From Rhea pennata (taxonomy: Eukaryota > Chordata > Aves > Rheiformes > Rheidae): a stretch of 64,000 nt of DNA. The stretch is from contig NC_084678.1 of the NCBI RefSeq assembly GCF_028389875.1, forward strand, positions 15,282,899 through 15,346,898. Direction: 5' to 3'. Of this stretch, positions 39,258-53,455 are shown piece after piece. Below the pieces are notes generated by a model. The model saw only the letters and a list, made by a program, of their open reading frames with translations. It searched no databases and was not told where the DNA came from. Positions within the stretch are counted from its first letter, which is position 1. The number at the start of each line of letters is the position of its first letter. A program made the position numbers and the translations under genes.

Positions 39258-42200
39258 GCAAGCTCCTCCTGACATGACTGTTGTGACAAATTGAACTGCA
39301 TGAACAAAAACTTATGTCTATACGAGCTATCCACCTGACAGCTGTGTGGGAAGCTGGGAGGGAGCAGGATGGGAAGGAGGGCTTGAAGTGCCCGACAAAA
39401 TCAGCCTCTTTTCTGGACTGCAGCTTGCAGGGGCTCACGGGGGAAGTGCTCTGGAATGGCAACATCCATCTGCAGGTCCCGAATGATGCCACTGGCGACA
39501 TCCTGTCCACTCTTGGAGACCTGAGCTTTAAACGCTCTGCAACCAGCAGGAGCTCCAGGTCTGAATAACGAGGCAACAAAGAGTTTAGCAATGAGGTTGT
39601 CTCTGACCAGGCCCCAGTTTACCTCAGACGGGAGGACGAGGCACTTTGCTGGAAGGCCATATCCGGATTACCCGGCCCTCCCCAGTCCGTGCTCCCTGGT
39701 ACGTAGCTAAGGCTTCCAAGCTGCTCTCTGAGTCTTCCCCAGGCACCTGTAGGTGAATGCGGCTGTCTTTCTAGGTACATATGAGCAACTCCGGGAAGCA
39801 GGACTGGCAGCTTGTGAGATCTAACTTGCATCCCCATTGCAAAATGAGCAACGATCAATCTGGAACAAAAAATAATAATCAGATCTAAACTGATACTTGT
39901 TCTGTGCAGATTAGCCACCGCATTCCACCACGCAGGCAGCACCAGGCATGCTGGCCAGTTTCAAGGGCAGTGTATCCACTAGTCTTATGGGGTTTTTTTG
40001 ACAAATTCAAAATTAATTGTGTTGCAGGAATCTCAGCTAGAAACAGGGAAATGAAGCTTCCCAAACAAGTAGGATGCTGCCAACCAGCTTCTAAGCAGCA
40101 TCTTGGACATCTCAGATTTAGTCAGGGGATGTAGTTCTCTCTGCAACTTCTCTCTGCCCTAGCATGTGCTATTTGCAATTTGCTCAGTGTTATCTCTGGT
40201 ATCTGTGAATTAATTCCCAACTCTCCTGCAAGGAGTCGCAACAGGTTACTACTGTACTGCCACTTCATGCCCTGAGATCAACTATCCATGTGGGGTCAGC
40301 TAAGAAGTGATATCAACTCAGCTTTTCTACATGCACAGAAAATGTATATTTCTTCCTGAGCCTCTAACTCTAAACCTCTTTTTACTCTGAATCCCCCTCT
40401 AAGGCTGAATAATAAAAATAATAATCAAAAATTGCAGAGAAATTGCTTCCTTTCTATGGTTAGAAGTTTGAGAAGTGAGCTGTCAGCACATTGAAAAATG
40501 GAAACCAGCCAGCACTGCTCTGTACTATTAAGTGTTTTTAGCACACCAGACACTTTAGGATCTTGGCACAGCAATAAATATAAAGAAGCACCTTTTCTGT
40601 CTCTGGCAGAGGAGGGGAAAGCAGGGGGACATATTCTAAAGCCTCAAAAGCTGGAGACGATAGTGACGTAGAGGAAGCAGACGTACTTTTTTTTCCAAGG
40701 ATGATGGGTTTCCATGGAGTTCATGTCACACATCATCTGCTGTTTTGCTGGCCATGTCTGGCCTGTCTGGATGCAGCAATCCCCTGCCAAATGTATGTAC
40801 ATTTTAAAGGTGTAAATACAGCAACACAGCCTGACTCTGCCTGACACCCTAGCACTGACTTTGTAAATGTACCTGGAAACTGTCAGGTTAGATCACCCCC
40901 AAGGATCATTTACTCCACTCTTTTTCTGACAGTGGCAGTGCCAGATACTTTGAAAGAAAGTGAAAAAAACCCTGAGTACTGCAAGCTGGGCAGTGTCACC
41001 CAGATCTGGGAAGGGGTTGCCTGCCTTATTGCCTGTGTGTTCCTATTCTTCCAGTTGTTTTTCTCTTTGCTTTGCTTTTTTCCCCCAGCCCTGTCTAATA
41101 TAAATGTCTGTGTCATCCAGGTCTGTGAGATAGCTTTTCTACGAGTTATTCCTCTCCCTCAGCAAAAAGACAGGGTCCCTGCATTTCGCATTGAATCGCA
41201 GCTTCAGACCTGACACATCAGGCCTCTCCTCACTCCAGTATATCTCAGTTCTTGTCTCACTTCCCACTTAAAAACACTCCAGCAGCAGAAATACCCCAGC
41301 AACATCATCTGCAGAAAGGACAAAGGCTTAATACTGGCCTAGAAACACAGAAATTTTCATCTCTCTACCCTGACAAACTACTGCAGCTGGATAGCAAAAG
41401 AATTTAAAGCATTTTTTTCTAATTTTCTTCTTCACAAATGATTACCCTTGCAAAAATCAACTGCTCACAGAATTTAAGATCATGGTCTGCTCAGAGGTGT
41501 TTTCTGAGGAGAAAGAAAAGTTTTGCTGAGATTCTTGATTCCTCTGATTAGACTCTATACAAGATCTTCATTCTGCATTGTTATCTAGACAAATTATAAC
41601 CCTAAATTTCCTTAAAAGTCCTGCATGTTTGCAATAGCTTTGTACATGCCTCTTTTCTAAACTCTGTGATCTCATATAATCATTTTATATGGCTACTCAT
41701 CAGCATAGTGTCTCAGTACTTCCCATATAAAAGCTGGGAGTGAATGCATCCTTTCAGCAATTGCTTGTACTTCTTGTACATTGGGGTAAAGCCTTAGCTT
41801 TGACAGAGATTTAATTTTGGGGATATTATTTTGGATGTTACTATTTCTTTTTCATTTAATATTTCTTGATTACATTTATTTGAGCAGAAATGGTGTTTCC
41901 TAAAGCTGGCTGACCTTGCTGGGACGCAGGGCAGAATAAACCTCATAAAACTAATTGATAAAACAAGAGTATTTCTCAGTCCAGAGTACGAAGGTTATGA
42001 TATCCAAGAGGAAGAGGGGACTGGTAGTCCAGAGCAGCATCCCAGAACCCCAGCTTGTAAGGAAAGCAAGCACCGTTAGAAGTACCCAGAACAAAGAGGA
42101 ACTGGGAGAGCATTAGGAGAGCGGACACTGTTAAATACTCTCAGGAAGCCTTGCCTCTTGTGTGTGTCACAGGCAGATGTGGTGAGTCATCAGGCTGCTG

Positions 42201-44790
42201 CTGGGGAAGCACAGCTATAGATACATATGTATGTATCATAATACCCAATTTTCCAGTTCCTGCCAGAGCATTTGAGTGGTGCTTTTTAGCCTGTTTAATT
42301 CAGTTCTGCAAAAATACATCCTACCTCAGTGGTCTAATGAAACAAAAGATTATAGTTTTCTTCATTGGTGAAAGACTCAAAATTCAGCCTGAGAACTTCA
42401 TTATAGAATCAACTTATCAGATTTCATTAGAGTGCTTCAGATTTAGAAGATGGACACCTGGTGAGCTGGAATATTAGATTTCCAAATCTTCTTGCACGTA
42501 GCAGCATTTTGAATAAGTTTCTTTGCAAATTAATTGGTAGTTTGATTAAATTCTTTTTTGTGTATTCTATATGATGATTCAAGCACTTGTGAATATGAAA
42601 TTAAGCATAAGATCAGACACACTATAGAAGCAGAACAGAAACGGGGACTGGCAATGTTCATTTTGGATTTTTTCTCTTTTGAGATTAAAGCTCTTGCCAA
42701 GTTTTACTATCTAGAATTTACATATCAGCCTCTAATACCTTAATATATATTTGCTTTGCAAAACAGCCAGACTTGAAACTTAAATTAATAAGCACAGCCA
42801 TAGAAGATATAACAGAGGTTACTGCCATGTCTGTAGGCTTTGGTTTTCTTTTGGATTTGAAAAATAGAAATTCTTTTCATCTGAGGTTTTCTATGTGCAT
42901 GCCGCTGACTTGTCCCATGGCATGCCAGCCAGGAAACTTTATTTTAAAACTATCTGGCCTTGGGGAGAGGTGTGGGGAGTGGGGAGGTAGGTGCTGAAAA
43001 TATCTTCCCCTCCTAGACATTATTCTTTCTTCTGCCTATGGAACCTGACAAAAGATGGGCCAGGTAACAAATTCCCGTGCCCACTGTCTAAATTAGTTTG
43101 GGTTCCTCCTGCTCAGTGCTGCATCTCTGACCCATCACTGAAAACATTAGGACCAGAATAAGCAGAATTTTCTAAAGGGAAATTCTGGAAGTTCTCAAGT
43201 CATTCATGAGGAGACCATGCCCCAAGGAGAGCTTTGGAAGGAGGAGTCCATCCTTTTTGCTCAGGAGAGAAGCTCTAAAGCTCAAATTCCCCCTTTCCTT
43301 TTGCTTTACCACTTAACAGGTCATTGTCTCTGTTATTTGTGGCATCTCTCTGGGTTAGCAGGAGTCATTCTGTGCCTGCTTACTGGAAGAAATGCAAGAA
43401 TGTCTAATGCCATCTGGCTGGTAAATGAAAACATCTCATCTGCAAACACCTTCCTTGTAAAGAGCCTAATCAAGATTCCACAAATGTCTATGGAAAGTCT
43501 TCATTAATTTAACTAAGGCTTTGATCCCAAGCTTGGAGGTGGCTGCTGCTTCAGGAATTTGGCACGATATCCTGATGCCCATGAGAACTGTCTACATGTC
43601 ACGAAGTATCACCAGCACTTCAGTATCACAAAACATTTATTTCTAATTCCTCAAGAGCCTGGGTGCCCCTAAACAGGCAAAAAATTGCCTTCCCCAAGCC
43701 TTCTGGATCAGCCCTGATGGCAGTGTAAATGGAGATAAAAATCAGCAATCTCAAGCTAGACAATAAAAACAAGTGATGTTAACTGCCCATTAAGCTTGAT
43801 GAGTAGTACTTATTTTCCTGATTAAGTCAATAATAAACTAGATTTGTGCTTGATGACTTTTACAGGTTGCCTGCCAAAACCAGCCATTTTATATGAACTC
43901 AACAACTGCTGTTGCTATCAAAGCCCAGGTGCCAGACCTGAGAGAAGCTGCCTCCTTGTGTTTATCTCCAGTTGCTTGAACTGGAAATGTTTTTTCCTCT
44001 TCCCCTTCACACTGCCCACCAGGATCCCCCCACGCGCTGCAGATGTCACCGAGCTTTGATTCCATCCATACAGCCATGTTAAAGGAAACACGGAACTGCT
44101 GTGGCTGTGCCAGGGCTTTCAATTTGCCTAGTAAGTTGAATCTAGTGCAAAGTTGTTATCATTAAAGCCTGTTATTTTCACAACACATCTTCAGCGCACA
44201 GCACTTTGTCATTTCCCGCTGTTGTTATTTCAATACTATGTGTCTGTCTGATTTATATGAATGCTGGTCTGTAGTTTGTTATTCACAGGAACAGAGAATG
44301 CAAAATCAGTGTCTATCAGGGCTTTCCAATTGAAACAGAAACACCACGTTCTTTTAAGAGGCATGGAGGAAAGATAAGAATGAAAATGGAGTTGTAAGAA
44401 TAACTGACTCCCACCCCTGCTTGGATACTTAATGTGCTGTTAAAGAAGGCTTTTTTCCCTTTTTTTCTGTTTGTTCATTTGTGCAAGATGAGATGTTCTT
44501 ATCTGTGAAGCATCTGAAGCTCCTTTACTAGTCTATTGTTATGCATTTTTAATTATTACAATTTATTCTAAAATCTTGTAAGGAGTTTTTGTTTTCTACA
44601 AGTTGTTTGTGGGATAAACCAGAGAAGCTGCTTTAGGACAGGTTTTTTACCAGTAACTGTCCAGCAGGACCAGCAACGTAATCCCTTGTGATGGGATTAT
44701 CTGTAAGGAATAGTAACACCCCAGAATCCAGGCCCTGCTCTTCCCAGCAGAGGTTGTCCTTCTTGTGGAAGGCCCAGACCATTCATTTGA

Positions 44791-44832
44791 GAAACCTTTG
44801 CAGCTCTCACTTAAGAAACCTTTGCAGCTCTC
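44791..44832. repeat. 18-nt exact direct duplication, period 24
   Basis: GAAACCTTTGCAGCTCTC occurs at 44791-44808 and again at 44815-44832. The 24-nt period keeps frame in the overlapping ORF and gives a repeated HLRNLCSS-type peptide, but that ORF has no other sign of being real. Confidence 0.85.
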
Positions 44833-47800
44833 TCCTCAACCAGTTCAGTGAAGCTTTGGCACCCACTGTCGCTCACACTGTTTTGTTCAGCATGCAGAGA
44901 GGAGGGTGCAACAGTCCTCTCTGAAATCCCAAGACTCCTGGCTGTGGACAAGGTGTGAGGAGTCAGTCCAGAGGCAGGTGTCACTGAGAATGGGAAAGCC
45001 TGCTGCTACAAAAACAATTGTACCTCTATCAGCTGTTTCCAAATGACTGCTAATGCAACAAAGGGCACTAAAAATAAGTGTTTTGCATGCAAAACAGCAA
45101 TCACAGGCAGTTCCACTTAAATGCTCTGAAACCAAATATTTTGCACTTACAATTACATCCCATACTGGCATTTCCTAAAGGATCTTACTGTGCTGCTGAC
45201 ACAGACTAGAAGTGAACTCGATAATCCCAGCAAAGCTTGATGTCCTAAGAGCTGCTGAAAAAATCATTTAGGCAGAATGGTGCCCTGAATAGTCGGCTCT
45301 GCTGCTGTAGAAACCAGGCAGTAATCCACTTCCAGTGTGATTTGGCTACTACTTTTCTTCTTGGTGTGCTCCTCCCTGTTAAGCTCAGAGAAACACAAGA
45401 GTATTCAGACAAATTCTGACAAACCAGTTCACAGGCTTACAATTAAGAATGTGTGGGATTAATTATATATGAGAAGTTATACATCATGAGTTGGAGGCCT
45501 GGGGTATTATTGTAAGAAGAAAATCACAGAAAATCAGATAAATTGAATTCATTAGAGTAGGAAAGAATAGCATGTAATCGTTATTTTTACTGCACTTCAT
45601 CAATATCAGAAAGGTTGCCATTAGCACTTCTCTTGCAGCTTTTATTTCAAAATGTAACTCTGCACATATCATAGGGCTGTTGGACAAACTTACCTCTGCT
45701 GTCTTAAACTAACCCAGTACCATTAATACTACTATTTCTAAACATTAACAAAACTGCTTTTTGTCTGTCACAGAGGCTCTTTTGCTTTATGAGAAGTTTA
45801 AGGAAAATTTTTACAGAGAACAAAATCCTAGTTCACGGTAACTCTTGAAAGTAGGATTTTTTCCCCCCCTAGTTCTACAGATCAGGCATTTTTAACATGT
45901 CTTTTAATACCGAGGCCGTTTACCCCAAACACTTACAGCAGCATAGCTGTTATCTCCATGCCAGTCTGTCTTCCTAGTGATAAATTCAAACACGAGGACT
46001 AAACATCAGATCTTTCGTGACCTTAGAGAGGTTTGAGTCCAAACCCAAACTTCATGGCTGAAATCTATTCCAGTAAGAATATGATCCAGAATATAAATCT
46101 AGACTGTAATTGAATAAAGGAGGCATTTGAATTTGCATCCCAGATTGCCTTTTGTGCCTCAGTCTTGCCACTTAAAATCAGTGAACAATCCTATTCACTT
46201 AATATAAACTAGTCGGAGTGGATGAAGATTGAAGACAGGTAACAGAGTATACTAAAAAATATGGTCATGGTCCTCAAAGTGGGAGACTGGTAACCTGTGA
46301 GAAGACTAGAGAACAAAACCATTCATGCTGGAAAGCATTACTCCTCTGTTCTATCATGTACAAAGTTTAGAGGTATGTAGGTGTTAGCAGAGGTAGTTCT
46401 TCAGACATGAGAAAGGTGGTGCTGCAGAAGGAAAGAAATGAAACTCCGGAAGAGCTTTAAAATGCATTGGGTTTCAGGAGATAAGATACAGGCATTCAAC
46501 TTCCACTGTCATCAGCAGGACTACATTTAACTGCTTGACAGTTCTTAAAAGGAAAATACTCTTGTTTATGTTTAAGCCTGTGTTTAATTATTTGCAATAT
46601 TATACAGAATTTTGAAAGAAGGAAAAAAATGTCAGAGCATATAAAGAAGCAAAATAAGTAGTTTGCATTAACCTTTGGTTGTACCCGTTCTTGAAGAGGA
46701 CTTGAATTTGTCAGCCCTGTAAACTCTGAAATCCACGTAATCACTAGGTCAAGCCACGAGGATTAAAAAGAGTTTTCATTCTGAGGCTGAATGCAAATGC
46801 CCCAAAACCTAATGAGGATTCTGAAGAACATTCAGGTTTCCAGGTGTTGACACCAGTAGAGCTTACAAAGCAGCAAAAAGACAGCTGCTTCCATCCAAAC
46901 AACATCATTTTGAGATCTAATATTTGATCCCACTTATCTTAATTATAACCTTTCATTAACTGTCTAAAGAAAAAACCATTATAATATAATCTTTTGGCAG
47001 AAGACTCAATTTAACAGTAAACTGAAAAAAAAATCAAGACTCACAATGCAATAATAGTCATAATGAAAAGCTTTTTCCCTCAGCCGCTCTGTAATTATAA
47101 GAGGTCACAAAGTTATAAAATTATATTATCTTAAATAATGATCAGTGATCTTTTGCAATGTAAATAGCAATTGTTATTCTGTACTGAAAATTAAAATGAA
47201 TAGCTAATTTAGCGCTTGGGTGACAGGAGAAGTTTCTTGTACTATGACATGTCATGGATATTAATATCTCTTCTTAACAGGTTTTTATTTTATTTTTTTC
47301 TGTCTTACCTTCTTAGATATTTGAGGAACACAGTCAAAAGATCTCTCAAGCCTGTCTTGTGGTCTAGGCAACTTAAATGTCTTGGACAGTCCTTGCCCTA
47401 CTGTAAATCCACTGAAACTGCTGACAGAATACCAGCGTGGTCCTCAAGGAGCTTTTTGTCTCTCTCTCATATGTTTTGCAACCCTCTACCTAGAGCTGGA
47501 TTTGGATATGAAACTGCCCAAAAAAACAAATAGCTTAGTATGAGGGTTTGAATTAGATCTGCTTGCAATTCATAAAAATAGGATAAACCAAGAAAGCGTT
47601 GTGTAAAACAAGTAATTACTTGGTATGACTTGTACTCTCATACAGATACCGCATCTCTTCCTGTTTGCACTAGTGTGCATCAGAAGTAATTCCAGTGACT
47701 GTATTTAGTATATTTAGTCCAATGTAATAAAACATGAGATCATCATCATGCTTAACTGTCATTTAAAGTGCCGTACATTCTTAACTAAAGAGTAAAGGGA

Positions 47801-50800
47801 GTAGCATATGCTATATACTCATTGCTCCAATAGATTTCTGTTTTTCATTTGCAGGAAAAAAAAATATTTATCAAAAACTTCCTATTAGGAAGCAAACGGC
47901 TCTTGAAAAGACCTGAAAAAAATAAAATCTAAAAGAAACTTCAGCTTTGCTGGAAACCTAATACTACAGCCAGGAGCTTAAATACCCATTATCAAAGTGA
48001 GTTTTACAAATTGGTCTGGAAGACAAGTACAAAGGCACCTAATCAGCAATTATATCTAATAAAACTAGTTAGAAAAGCTTTGAATGAGCCTATCATGATC
48101 ATAGTGAGAGTAAACAGAAAGTGTTCTGAATTTGAACAAATCAGACAAAATCCCATCAGGTTGCAGAATATAAGGTAATATACAAAGTGAATGGAGGCAA
48201 TATAGGAAAAAATAGAAGACAGAAGTGGATTATTTTTCTTAACAACTGAGCTAAGATGTCCCAAGAAGAGTAACACAAAAAAAGTCAAAGTGGTGAATGC
48301 AGCTTATTGTGTTCTTGAGTTCCTCTTCCACAACAGATTTCATATGTTGAGGAAAACTCATATATTGTCTATACAATTCCTGCCTATATTAAAGATAAAG
48401 CACTTTTCTGTATGTGGTTACATCAGCAGCAGCACACCTTTTATCTGATGCTATTTTGTAAGGATGGAAAGATCCCCCTTTTACCCCACCATTGATCAAG
48501 GAGAGCATTCAGATGGGACGAATTAGACTCCTTCCAAATGGAGAGAAATTAAATAAATGCAGTAGTAAGGATCTTAAAAACACTTTTTAAAATTGCCATA
48601 CACAAATGGGGAAACACTGCCAGTTTTCTTGCAGTGTCCATGTATGAATGCCAGCACATATCATCACAGCTGGACCGTGCAGGAAATGAAGTGTTATGTT
48701 GTGCAGGACTACAGCTTCTGGAATAATAACATCAAAATCACTTCTGAGGATGAAAGTTATACAGCAGTAAAAAGATGACAGTCTTGTTAGTCCCAGGCTT
48801 ATGTCCACATTCATGTTCTATCACTTTTTGTGATGAAAATCCTTTCCATCCTTTCATCAGTAAAGAGGGTTTTAAGAATATGTAGGAGTGAGAAATACCT
48901 GATTACTCTCTCTTAGACTGGAGGATGAGTCAGTAGCACTAGGGTGTGTAGATGGGATCCAAAGGCAGCCTAAGCATTCCATGCACTTGAGCATCAGCCT
49001 CCTGCGCTCATCCTCTTGTTCCAAAATATAAAGAAATATTTAGTGAGCTTTTAAAAGCATGGCCCCCCCACATTATAAAATCACTAAAGATATTTTTTGT
49101 ATAAGTTCTCACATAGATATGTGATTAAATTATCTATTATGAAAGAAATTCGGGCCTGCCTACCATTTAGAAAATTGCTTACATCTGATACTTTACCTCT
49201 GATAGTGTGTCAAGGAGCACAAAGCCAGCATGAATGACTGAGGCAATTGAGAAATCCCACACAGGAGAAGAAGCTCTGCCTCCTTCCAAAAAGCATACAG
49301 TTGCAGCTTGCTGGTAAAAACTGTGAACTGTGCTAACCGGCTTTGTCACTAACATGATTATGCAAAGTATACTGTAGTGATAGTGTTGCCCTGCCATCAC
49401 TTACAATGACATCTGCTGTCTTTCAATTTTATGTAATTTTCAATGAATTTTGGTCTGTCAGGTTGCCCTGCCATAGGATTCATGTGAAAATGAGATCCTT
49501 ATTTGAAGCAAGTGACACAGTTGAAGGAACGGGAAGTGTTAAGGCTGCTATCCATTATGCAAAAGGGAGGAAGATTATTGCAGAAATGCAGAGAGATAAA
49601 ATGGATTTAAACGTGCAAGTTTCAGTTACAGCCATTCCAGAAGAAAAAAAAAATGAGCCTATTCTAAACAAGATGTCTGTAAATCACAGCTGGCTTGGAA
49701 CACCCTAACATATGTGTTCACATGGGAATTATAATATATATGTAAAATTGCTTACAGATGTGACCCAGCAAAAAATGTGCTCTGCTATAAATCCTGCTTA
49801 GAGTTTGGAGTTACACTCACTTCTACTAGTTTTAAATAGAAAGTTTGGGATAAAGGTTACTGAACAAAATAAATAACTGAGTCTGAGTAACTTTCAAGGT
49901 GGACAGTGATCTTAGCAAAGTGGTAGAGCACATTGAGCAAGCCAGCCTGTATCAACCCACTACAGACTCTCCCATCACCAACAGTAGAGCATAATGTAAT
50001 ACTTCTAATAGGAAACAGTGCAGAAGGTAGTAATTAAAATTGTGGAGTGCAGTAAAGAACTACTGAATCAGTGAGAAGGTTTACGTAATTAAATCTCTAA
50101 TGAAGAAAATGCACATAATTTCACAAACTTCTTAAGCAATATCTTATCGGTGTCATTAACATTTACATCAACTTTAATGATCTTTGTACTGTTTAGAAAA
50201 TCACTGAGTTATGGCATATAAGCAGTAATGCATTGCAATGAAGTTCTGCCTGCTGAATCAGAAAACAAAAAGTCACACCAAGTGTATCACTTCATAATAA
50301 GAGGTATTGCATGTGTTTCCTTGATAATGTTAACTGTATCTGTTGCTTTTTATAGTGGTACCAGCAAATTTTTTTTTAAATAAAGTATAGTCTTACTGTG
50401 AATGCAAAGGTATTAAAAGAAGGAACTTCCCCAAAGATCATGTGGGCTAATGTAAATTAGTGCACATTAGAAATTCTGAATTCTAATTGAGCAGAGACCA
50501 CAAACAAATTGAGTTTGAATGCCAGCTCTACCTTCTTATGGATACTGAAAACATCCTAGAAGTGCTGTGAGCTAATCATCAGTCTCTGCTTAGAAAGGCG
50601 TTACAGAAGAAAGAAATTTATCAGTTAAAATGGCAAGCAAGATACTCTGGCTGCAGCATTATTACTGAGATAAATAGGCCGAAGTATTATAAGGGGCAGA
50701 AAGAGGGAAAAAACAGTGTTCTCTTAGTGAAGGCATTGTAGATGACACAAAGTCTTCCAGAGACTCCCTCTATAAACATTGCATGCTGGCAAAGGGGACT

Positions 50801-52764
50801 AGAGGTAGGATACATATATATCTGCATTATACTGTCCAGTAAAAATGTTAAGCACTGCTGTAACCAGCAGGAAAACCAAGGCAGGCTGCCTTAAATTCTC
50901 CCCTCATGGGTGGCTTGCATCTGCCTTCCAGCCTTAGGAGGTGCTGTGGCAGCACAGGCATATGTGCAGCCTGTGAAAGCTTACAATTTCCTTCATGAAT
51001 GACAATGCTAGGCAAAAAAACTGCAGAACAAATTGGATGACAGACTATCTTTGCTATGAAAGATAGGATTTAAGAAAGCATTCCTCATATTTAAGTAATA
51101 TATTTATATAGAGATGGCAGCCAAAACTATGTTGTCTGCAGCTTTAAAAAAATATATATATTTACTTGAGCTTTTTTCCTCCTGAGACGGACTAGGTCCG
51201 CAAGTGGTGAAAACTGGCATTTTACTGGCCATGAAGAGGAAACATTTCCATGCTCCAAATCTAATCAAAATGCTTTAGATTTCTGATATGACTTCACGCA
51301 CTTATAATGCATATAGTATTAATTTTACTATTAGGTATCTGTATAAGGCTATAACTAGACAAATGGCTTGACCTAGAATGACAGTTATGCTACAAGTAAG
51401 TTTTGTGTCTTGTCTTTTAGAAGAAGACCAAAATACAAGTCCTTTAGTAAAAGGAATTTTTTGCATGCTAGAGATGGATGATTCAATTTACAGTAAGTGC
51501 TTTGGGAAGAAAATAACAACAGATTTGTCCCTGACAAGATACATTGCAAAAATTCTCTGAAAGAAAGTCTTGCCATGCAACAAGTAAGGCACAACTGGAA
51601 ACAGTATTGTGGTATTTTGCTAACATCAGACAAGTTCAGATTTTCATTGACAACTTACTCATCTTAGTCCTGAATGGCACTGCCGACATATCTTCATTGC
51701 AAGCCGAATTTCAAACTAAGCTGTAGTTACCACAGCTTTCTGTACCCACAGCATTGCTGCGGCAGCAGTTTGTTCCTAATACACTATTGTTTGCCTACGC
51801 ACTGGATCCGTCCTAGGAAGCAATCTTAAACATTACCAAGATGTTGTACCCTAACGGATGAAGCTGCAGGGTACTTGTGTGAATATTTCCAGGTATTCAA
51901 AGTAGAAATTCAGAATTAGACCCTAACATAATCTCCCAAATCATCAACTTGCATATTTTCCTCAAGATTTGAATGTGCCTTTGCAAAAATCTGCTACCAC
52001 TCTTGGCCCCAGTGAAGAGCTGAGTATTAAGTTCTGTTTTTATTTAGGAAACAGAGTTGTCAGCTAGTCAAGTTTAGTGCTTTTCTGTCGTCCTTCTCAA
52101 GTCTCTTTATGTTTATGCAGTTTCATTTTTTATATTTAAGAGTAGTATTTTTGTTTTGAAAGCTAAATAAAAAATAATGTCTCAGAGAAAAAATGATCTA
52201 GAGAATCCTGATCACAACACTGAAATTGCCAAGAAAGGGAATTCCAGTAGATTTATGCTAACCAGCTGAGATAGCAAGGCTTTAACGTGATATGCAGTTT
52301 AGGTTAAATCAACAAAAATCATCTTGAATAAAGCATGCTATTAAGTCTTTTGGTTCTGATTTGGGATAGCCAGGCATTAATGAATTAATTCTTGTGTTCT
52401 CCTTAAACTGGTTCATCCTAAATTCATTGGTTCTTCTTTATGCTTCTTTGCAAGTCTGGGATATAAAACTGAAAAATCAGCAAGATGGCTTTTCCTTTCC
52501 CACTCCCAACTCTGCACTGGGATGATATTTTGAAAGCTTAACAGTAGCAGTAATGAACACCTCTGTGCGTGCTTAGAGATGATTATTTGCACTGTTTTCA
52601 ATCAATTTTTCTAAGGCTTGCCATCTGATGCCCATCTTTTATCTAGCCTCTCTCTGCTGGGAGAATGAACACAACAGATCACAAGGGAGAAGTTCAGTTC
52701 AAGAACATATGTTTCAGCAAATAGAATGTATTCTCTATCTGACAGCTGCTTCGCTCTTCTTCAC

Positions 52765-52782
52765 TTTTTTTTTTTTTTTTTT
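52765..52782. repeat. T homopolymer, 18 nt
   Basis: Uninterrupted T run with no recognised element attached. Confidence 0.9.
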
Positions 52783-53339
52783 AATTTGAATTAAATGCCA
52801 TATTTTTGCCCTTATTAGAAGTCATGGAGGCCTGGTCTGAAAGTGAACTCCCTGTTCTCTGTTCCTATTTGAAACAATGAAATACACCTGTGTGCTAAGA
52901 GCTTGGGTAACTGCAAAAAAGCTGGAGAAAACCTCCCAGCTGCCAGCTGGAAGAGGTAGTGCTGCTCTAAGGGGCAGGATGATAGGACACAGATCAGATC
53001 AAAAGTCCTCTTTTCAGGAGGAAATGAGAGAGAATCTAATTTTTTTTGAAATACTGAAATATGTCACGGCAGTGAGATAATTTCTCTTGCAGGAGTGTTT
53101 ACTGAACTGAGAGTAATTTGGTGCATGATTGGGCCCAAAGTTCATGAAAAAGGTTCATGTACTTGTGCACGTAAATACTATGTATGGGTATAATACAGTA
53201 ACTAATGACTTGGCCTGTCATTAAGAAAAAGCAGCTTTGGCTGGTGACGCACACCCAGCATTAGGTGGCAGTGACTTCTGAGTGCGTGCCTCAGCTCCAA
53301 CACTGAGCCCTGTCCATGGTCTGGAGCAAACTGATAGTT

Positions 53340-53455
53340 CTGTTCTCAGCTTCTGTAAAACAAAGCCAGTAATGCTGTTCAGAGGTCTGTTGAGGTTTCA
53401 TTCACCTATATCTGAAAAATTCTTTGAGATTCTCTATTGAAGATGTCCTAAAAAT
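53340..53455 (+). repeat. MIR/L3-type tail relic, weak
   Basis: TTCTCAGCTTCTGTAAAACA then AAGCCAGTAATGCTG resembles the 'CTCAGTTTCCCCATCTGTAAAATGGGGATAATG' block. Further on, ATTCTTTGAGATTCTCTATT then GAAGATG resembles 'GCTTTGAGATCCTCGGATGAAAGG'. The order is right and the spacing plausible for a decayed MIR3/L3-type copy. Confidence 0.35.

Larger units (their letters stand above)
37111..53339. other. intergenic, no gene recognised
   Basis: About 16 kb without a gene I can support. ORFs reach about 120 codons but show no domains and mostly sit on both strands at once. Three stretches read as possible conserved noncoding sequence: 38690-38900 (moderately GC-rich), 44110-44300 and 47050-47220 (TAATTATAA, AGGTCACAAAG). 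The 100-codon ORF at 49406-49708 has a protein-like composition but no recognisable family. Confidence 0.4.
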
